Origin: JAGNEJ01 sp043757865 | Lineage (GTDB): Bacteria > Verrucomicrobiota > Verrucomicrobiia > Verrucomicrobiales > V1-33 | Direction of reading: 5' to 3' | DNA length: 19,623 bases | Assembly (NCBI GenBank): GCA_043757865.1 | Contig: JAYVOP010000228.1 | Span: 1 to 19,623 of the forward strand | In this document: positions 15,929 through 19,623 of the stretch, one piece after another | How positions within the stretch are numbered: position 1 is the stretch's first letter | How the letters are laid out: each line of letters begins with the position of its first letter | Position numbers and translations under genes: made by a program | Notes under the pieces: model-generated | Told to the model about the DNA's origin: nothing | Seen by the model: only the letters and a program-made list of their open reading frames with translations | Database searches by the model: none

Positions 15929-16757
15929 GGGCGCGGAGGAATTGATTCGCCTTCAGGGCCTCGTCATGCACTTCATCAAAGCTGGGGATGCGGTCGTCCC
16001 ACTCTAGCAGCGTGGCGGTGTGGCCGCTGAGTTTGATGGCCTCGGCATAGACGGCCCAGACGGGATCGGGCACGGGATGATCGTGCGTGTCCAAGATCAC
16101 TTTTTCATAGCGCGTGTGGCCCGCGATGTGGATCTGGCCGACGCGGTGGTGCGGCACGTTGCGCACGTAATCAAGCGGATCGAAGCCATGATTCTCTGAG
16201 GAAACGTAGATGTTATTGACATCCAATAACATGCCGCAGTCTGCGCGCTCGACGACTTCCGTGAGGAATTCCCATTCAGTTAGGTTGCTCTGTTTAAACT
16301 CCGCATAACTGCTCACATTCTCCACGCAGATGGGCACTTCCAGGAAATCCTGCGCTTGCCGAACCTTCTCCGCCGTATGCTTGGCCACGGCCATGGTGTA
16401 GGGCATGGGCATGAGGTCGTGCGTGTAGCGGCCATCCACACTGCCCCAGCAGAGGTGATCCGAGAGCCAAGGGGTGCCGGTGCGTTTCACCAGCTTTTTG
16501 ATCTTCTTTAAATGCTCTTTATTGAGTGAATCCGCCGAGCCGAAATACATGGATACGCCGTGCTGCACCACGCGGTATTGCTCTAAAATCTGATCGAGAA
16601 TTTCTAATGGCCTGCCGCCATCAACCATGAAATTTTCGGAGATAATCTCGAACCAATCCACCACGGGCTTTTGGCTGAGAATGTGTTGGTAGTGGGGAAC
16701 CCGCAGGCCTACGCCGATGCCGTAGTCTGTGAAGCCGTTGAATTTATTAGCGGGCAT
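15909..16757 (-). CDS. bufB: MNIO (DUF692) multinuclear iron oxidative enzyme, peptide-modifying
   Basis: 282 residues from ATG 16757; a TTG three codons earlier (16766) is less likely. The TIM-barrel DUF692 family binds two or three irons and oxidatively modifies cysteines in a ribosomal peptide precursor. Conserved metal-site segments are all visible: QHGVS (65-69), SDHLCW (99-104), ENVSSY (146-151), LDVNNIYV (178-185), HIAGH (210-214), DTHDHPV (223-229) and EWD (252-254). In bufferin systems these enzymes convert precursor cysteines to copper-binding heterocycles. The gene sits directly behind the cysteine-rich precursor gene and overlaps the DUF2063 partner. A terminator lies between precursor and enzyme, so it is probably made in smaller amounts. 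No Shine-Dalgarno motif is seen. Confidence 0.93.
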   Translation of the reverse strand: MPANKFNGFTDYGIGVGLRVPHYQHILSQKPVVDWFEIISENFMVDGGRPLEILDQILEQYRVVQHGVSMYFGSADSLNKEHLKKIKKLVKRTGTPWLSDHLCWGSVDGRYTHDLMPMPYTMAVAKHTAEKVRQAQDFLEVPICVENVSSYAEFKQSNLTEWEFLTEVVERADCGMLLDVNNIYVSSENHGFDPLDYVRNVPHHRVGQIHIAGHTRYEKVILDTHDHPVPDPVWAVYAEAIKLSGHTATLLEWDDRIPSFDEVHDEALKANQFLRAHAHAPA

Positions 16758-16772
16758 ATGGATCAAGGAGGC

Positions 16773-16787
16773 GGGGCTTCCAGCCCC
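16773..16787 (-). other. Short hairpin in the bufB leader
   Basis: GGGGCT and AGCCCC form a perfect six-base stem with a three-base loop, 15 bases before the bufB ATG and just downstream of the intercistronic terminator. It could mask initiation or stabilise a processed 5' end of the bufBCD mRNA; this is inference only. Confidence 0.5.
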
Positions 16788-16796
16788 TCATACTGT

Positions 16797-16827
16797 AAAA
16801 CAAAAAGGGGGGGCGAGACGCCCCCCC
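16797..16827 (-). terminator. Intrinsic terminator/attenuator between bufA and bufB
   Basis: On the minus strand a perfect nine-base stem (GGGGGGGCG at 16827-16819 with CGCCCCCCC at 16815-16807) and three-base loop is followed by TTTTTGTTTT. It starts 14 bases after the bufA stop codon. The stem is very strong and the T tract good, so most transcripts should end after bufA and only a fraction should continue into bufBCD. On the plus strand the stem lacks a T tract. Confidence 0.9.
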
Positions 16828-16840
16828 TCCTTGCGTTTAA

Positions 16841-17104
16841 TTACATGGCTAGCGTTTTGCAGCCGCCCTTGCCTTTGCAGGAGTTTTTGCCTTTGCAGCC
16901 GTTGTCGCCAGATTTGCAGCCGCCCTTGCCTTTGCAATCGTTCTTGCCTTTGCAGGTGTTTTCCCCGGCATTCACGGTCTTGGAGACCACGGTGCCCGCT
17001 TTCAGTTGGGTCTTAGCGGAGGAGTCCGTGGTCGTTTGGGAAGCATAAGCCCCAGAGAGCAGACCTGCGATAGCGGCACCAGCGATGATGGATTTAGTAT
17101 TCAT
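16841..17104 (-). CDS. bufA: Bufferin-type metallophore precursor peptide
   Basis: 87 residues. Residues 1-21 are a Sec signal peptide (MNTK, then hydrophobic IIAGAAIAGLLSGAYA), with probable cleavage after Ala21. A Ser/Thr-rich linker leads to a core of two 19-residue repeats, each with the pattern N-x-CKGKN-x-CKGKGGCK, giving six cysteines at 51, 57, 63, 70, 76 and 82. The core is Lys/Gly-rich and would be very basic. In bufferins the exported peptide binds copper through cysteines modified by the MNIO enzyme; which cysteines are changed here cannot be told. The CKGxNxCKGxGGC signature fits the BufA2-like class as I remember it. The neighbours (MNIO, DUF2063, DoxX) support this strongly. 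A strong terminator follows the gene. Confidence 0.9.
   Translation of the reverse strand: MNTKSIIAGAAIAGLLSGAYASQTTTDSSAKTQLKAGTVVSKTVNAGENTCKGKNDCKGKGGCKSGDNGCKGKNSCKGKGGCKTLAM
16861..16966 (-). repeat. 57-base internal duplication in bufA
   Basis: AGCCGCCCTTGCCTTTGCA starts at 16861 and again at 16918, an exact 57-base (19-codon) offset, and the following bases remain similar. The duplication produces the two CKGKNxCKGKGGC units of the precursor. Near-identity at the DNA level suggests either a recent duplication or ongoing homogenisation. Confidence 0.88.
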
Positions 17105-17416
17105 AAGGATTAGATATTGAGTTTTGTTTTTTGGTTTTAGGTATCCTCCACATCACGGACACGTGACGGGAGTAACCATGTGAGGACCATAGGAAAACTT
17201 TATTCCCGCCCACTAGAAAAATATTTTCCGCATCCGAGGAAAGGTCGCTCCAGAGCGCGGACTTTAGCACGCCAGTTTCGGCAGTGTGTTAGTGCGGATG
17301 CGGAGATCCTAGCGGACTAAAGTCCGCGCTCCGGGGTCCGCAAAGTTTTAGTTGCCGCTGGCGGAATCGGGCGCATTTCAGCGGTTCCATTTTCTGAACC
17401 CTGACCCTATTTAATA
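17105..17416. other. Divergent intergenic region between bufA and the ligase-like gene
   Basis: Must hold the promoters of both the buf operon (minus) and the ligase/ATPase pair (plus). The part near bufA has a small dyad TCACG-GACA-CGTGA (17153-17166) about 50 bases before the bufA ATG, a possible operator. The right half holds the interleaved inverted repeats listed separately. No convincing sigma-70 promoter is visible to me. Confidence 0.45.
17228..17332. repeat. Two interleaved inverted repeats
   Basis: CCGCATCCG (17228-17236) pairs with CGGATGCGG (17295-17303), and AGAGCGCGGACTTTAG (17252-17267) pairs with CTAAAGTCCGCGCTCC (17317-17332) at 15 of 16 positions. The order is A-B-A'-B', a pseudoknot-like layout. 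The right arm also contains its own small palindrome GCGGACTAAAGTCCGC. The GCGGACTAAAGTCCGCGCTCC-type sequence looks like a dispersed intergenic repeat; with only this locus in view that cannot be shown. Confidence 0.8.
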
Positions 17417-18481
17417 ATGACCCCTACTGAAGCCGCCACCCATCTTGATAACCATCTGCGTGAGATCATTGCGTGGCATTTCGATGAGGCCACGGGCTGT
17501 CCTTTCTGGCTGGACTGGATGAAGCAGGCGGGGTGGGATCCGCGTCAGGAAATCAAGTCCATGGCTGATTTGCATCGCTTCCCCCATTTCCAAGATGAGT
17601 GGCTGAGGGATGAGCAGAATGAGCGCTTTGTGCCTCGGGGCTTTGCGGGACGCCCATTTAATATCTTTGAGACAGGCGGCACTACGGGCTTGCCTAAGCA
17701 ACGGGTGGGCTGGGAAGACTATAAAACGGACTACGAAGAGTTCGGCAATAATCTCGACGAGGCCTATTTCCCACGCGGTGGGAAATGGCTGATGCTCGGG
17801 CCGACCGGGCCGCGTCGGCTGCGCATGGCCATTGAGCATCTGGCGAACTACCGGGGCGGCTCGTGTTACTTCGTGGATCTGGACCCACGGTGGGTTAAGA
17901 AGCTCATCGCCCGGAAGCAGTATGATGAAGTGGAGCGCTACATGAAGCACGTGATCGACCAAGGAGCGGAGATCATTAAGCATCGGGGCATCTCTTGTTT
18001 ATTTACCACTCCGCGGTTGTTGGAATCTCTGGCGGAGAAAATTTCCCTGCCCGGACTAGGCATTAAAGGCGTCTTCTGCGGTGGCACGAGCATGACTCCG
18101 CAGATGGTGCGGTTCCTCAGTGAAGAAGTGCTAGAGGGGAAAGCGCAGTTTGTGCCCACGTATGGGAATACCTTGATGGGTCTAGCGTGCAGCCTGCCGG
18201 GGCAACTGAAAACGCAGAATTACAGCGTGACTTACTACGCCCCGCAGCCGCGCGCAGTGCTGCGCATTGTGCATGGGGAAAAGACGGATGAGCTGATGGG
18301 CTACGGGCAATATGGGCGGGTGGAATTAACCACGCTGACAAAGGAGTTTTTCATGCCGCGTTTCTTAGAGCGGGATGAGGCGATCCGGCGTCAGCCGACG
18401 GAGAAGTATCCGTGGGACGGCGTGGGGGATGTGCGGCCATTTGGGATGATGGAGAAGAAGGTGATTGAGGGGGTGTATTAG
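17417..18481 (+). CDS. Short phenylacetate-CoA-ligase-like adenylating enzyme
   Basis: 354 residues. The ANL-superfamily phosphate-binding loop ETGGTTGLPK (85-94) is clear, followed by KGVFCGGTSMTP and a YGNTLMGLA segment in the position of the family's Y-G-x-T/S-E motif. Ordinary PaaK-like ligases have about 430 residues with a C-terminal lid domain; this protein stops near GDVRPFGMMEKKVIEGVY and appears to lack most of that lid. It resembles the EhpF-type 'phenazine biosynthesis' adenylating proteins in length and motif style. The acid substrate is unknown. The downstream P1B-type ATPase starts 7 bases after its stop, so the two are likely co-transcribed. No Shine-Dalgarno motif is seen before the ATG. 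Confidence 0.8.
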   Translation: MTPTEAATHLDNHLREIIAWHFDEATGCPFWLDWMKQAGWDPRQEIKSMADLHRFPHFQDEWLRDEQNERFVPRGFAGRPFNIFETGGTTGLPKQRVGWEDYKTDYEEFGNNLDEAYFPRGGKWLMLGPTGPRRLRMAIEHLANYRGGSCYFVDLDPRWVKKLIARKQYDEVERYMKHVIDQGAEIIKHRGISCLFTTPRLLESLAEKISLPGLGIKGVFCGGTSMTPQMVRFLSEEVLEGKAQFVPTYGNTLMGLACSLPGQLKTQNYSVTYYAPQPRAVLRIVHGEKTDELMGYGQYGRVELTTLTKEFFMPRFLERDEAIRRQPTEKYPWDGVGDVRPFGMMEKKVIEGVY

Positions 18482-18488
18482 GGTTGCC

Positions 18489-19623
18489 ATGCCGCCCCCA
18501 CCTCCTGCTTGGATCACCACGTTAGCCGAGTTCCTCCGGCACGAGCTGGGTGTGGAGGCAATGCTGCTAAATCCTGAGGAGCGCAGTGTTTCTCTGGCCA
18601 CGTTAGGCAGTGTGGATGTGGCGGCCTTGCAGGAAAGGCTCTCCCGCGTGCTGGCCACGCTGGCGCAGAGCCTGCCGTTGCCCGCTGCCGATGCCGATGC
18701 TGCGGGCGTGCATTTGAAATCGCTGCCGCATCAGACGTTGCTAGAGAAACCCAGTTGCCCCACGGCTCCGCGCCTGTGGCAATGGCGGGATTTCACTTGG
18801 CCAGATCCTGCGGAACTAGAGCAACAGAGCGCTGAGGAATGGCAACTCCTGGCACGGCAGGCGATGCTCTGCGGCGTGGGATTACTCATTGGCTGGGTGC
18901 TGGAAACGTGGTCGATCGGCCCGTGGTGGGTGGCCAAGTTGGTGTATCTAATCGCGTTAGTCAGTGGTGGCTGGGATGCGGCAGTGGACGCCTGGGCGAG
19001 CCTGCGGGAGCGGCGGCTGGACGTGCATTTTCTCATGCTCGCGGTGGCGGGGGGCGCGGTGGCGGTGGGCGCGTGGACGGAGGGGGCGTTGTTGTTATTC
19101 CTCTTCTCCGGCTCCGGGGCCATGGAGCACTATGCGCTGCATCGCACGCATCGGGAAATCAACGCTCTAACCAAGGGCGCACCGAAGACGGCCCTGCTCT
19201 TAATCCCGGACGGCAGCACACGTCCGCAGCCCGTTTCCCTGCTCGTAGCAGGCGATGTGGTGCTACTGAAACCCGATGAAATCTACCCCACAGATGGCGA
19301 TGTCCTAGCTGGAAAATCTGCCGCCGATGAATCCAACCTCACAGGCGAAAGTCTGGCCATAGATAAGAATGTGGGCGATTCCGTGCTCAGTGGCACGCTC
19401 AACCTCTGGGGCACGCTAACCATCCGCATCACGCGCCCAGCGCGCGAGTCTGCGCTGCAACGCATCATCACGCTGATCCAAGATGCGCAGCACCTGCGCG
19501 CGCCCAGCCAGCGCTTCACGGATCGCTTCGGCACGCGCTACACGCTGGGGATTCTGGGGCTCACGCTGGGGATGTTCTGCGTGTGGTGGCTGGCTCTGGG
19601 GGTGCCTGCATTTACGGATTCCG
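18489..19623 (+). CDS. P1B-type heavy-metal-transporting ATPase (5' part, runs off right edge)
   Basis: The frame from ATG 18489 stays open to the right edge (378 codons). The first ~125 residues hold a degenerate ferredoxin-like segment (GVEAMLLNPEERSVSLATLG) with no CxxC metal-binding motif. Four hydrophobic segments follow (around AMLCGVGLLIGWVLETW, WVAKLVYLIALVSGGW, LMLAVAGGAVAVGAW and ALLLFLFSGSG). The actuator domain carries DESNLTGES with TGES at 285-288. Another membrane pair begins at the edge (LGILGLTLGMFCVWWLALGV). The metal-selecting CPC-type motif, DKTGT and the ATP site lie beyond the window, so the metal cannot be named; the layout fits the ZntA/CadA branch. These pumps export Zn, Cd, Co or Cu across the inner membrane. 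It is probably expressed with the ligase-like gene just upstream. Confidence 0.92.
   Translation, partial: MPPPPPAWITTLAEFLRHELGVEAMLLNPEERSVSLATLGSVDVAALQERLSRVLATLAQSLPLPAADADAAGVHLKSLPHQTLLEKPSCPTAPRLWQWRDFTWPDPAELEQQSAEEWQLLARQAMLCGVGLLIGWVLETWSIGPWWVAKLVYLIALVSGGWDAAVDAWASLRERRLDVHFLMLAVAGGAVAVGAWTEGALLLFLFSGSGAMEHYALHRTHREINALTKGAPKTALLLIPDGSTRPQPVSLLVAGDVVLLKPDEIYPTDGDVLAGKSAADESNLTGESLAIDKNVGDSVLSGTLNLWGTLTIRITRPARESALQRIITLIQDAQHLRAPSQRFTDRFGTRYTLGILGLTLGMFCVWWLALGVPAFTDS

Noticed and set aside
16758..16770. CCTCCTTGA on the minus strand just before bufB, identical to the anti-Shine-Dalgarno core
   Set aside because: It is the wrong polarity to be a ribosome binding site and a regulatory role would be speculation.
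17184..17207. GGGAATAA followed by GGTCC upstream of bufA, resembling an ECF sigma promoter
   Set aside because: The spacing is several bases too short for known ECF promoters and no ECF sigma gene is in the window.
1..19623. tRNA, rRNA, CRISPR array, transposase or integrase
   Set aside because: None was seen on either strand; the direct and inverted repeats found lack the regular spacing of CRISPR and the ends of insertion sequences.

Overview
The window reads like a chromosomal stretch of a GC-rich Gram-negative bacterium, most likely a member of the Verrucomicrobia. The inference rests on a giant secreted protein built from autotransporter-associated beta-strand repeats (a family expanded in that phylum), on the apparent lack of Shine-Dalgarno motifs in front of almost every gene, and on the overall gene mix. 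No rRNA or tRNA gene is present to settle the taxonomy.

Layout. (1) 1-5721, minus strand: the first 1907 codons of a giant repetitive secreted protein that runs off the left edge. (2) 5953-8487, plus: ATP-dependent helicase hrpB. (3) 8488-14201: a rearranged accessory zone around thiC. It holds an orphan signal-peptide stub, a decayed second copy of the hrpB 3' end with a one-base frameshift, and a translationally coupled pair on the minus strand (AlbA_2/Schlafen-type plus GHKL ATPase protein, then a ParA-type ATPase). thiC follows, with a TPP riboswitch in its leader, and upstream of it lies a decayed mazEF toxin-antitoxin pair with two frameshifts in mazF. A partial copy of the riboswitch 3' half sits beyond the mazEF relic. 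(4) 14536-17104, minus: a four-gene bufferin-type metallophore operon in the order precursor peptide (bufA), MNIO/DUF692 enzyme (bufB), DUF2063 partner (bufC), DoxX membrane protein (bufD). A strong intrinsic terminator between bufA and bufB probably sets a high precursor-to-enzyme ratio. (5) 17105-17416: divergent intergenic region with interleaved inverted repeats. (6) 17417-19623, plus: a short phenylacetate-CoA-ligase-like adenylating enzyme followed after 7 bases by the start of a P1B-type heavy-metal ATPase that runs off the right edge.

How the genes may work together. The bufferin operon and the divergent P1B-type ATPase could form a metal-handling neighbourhood: peptide sequestration on one side, export on the other. 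The AlbA_2/ParA pair has no known job that I can name. Its placement between thiC and a broken hrpB fragment, near a toxin-antitoxin relic, suggests an accessory cassette in a recombination-prone spot, and it is the best candidate here for an undescribed two-gene system. All function calls come from reading the sequence and family knowledge; no database search was run.
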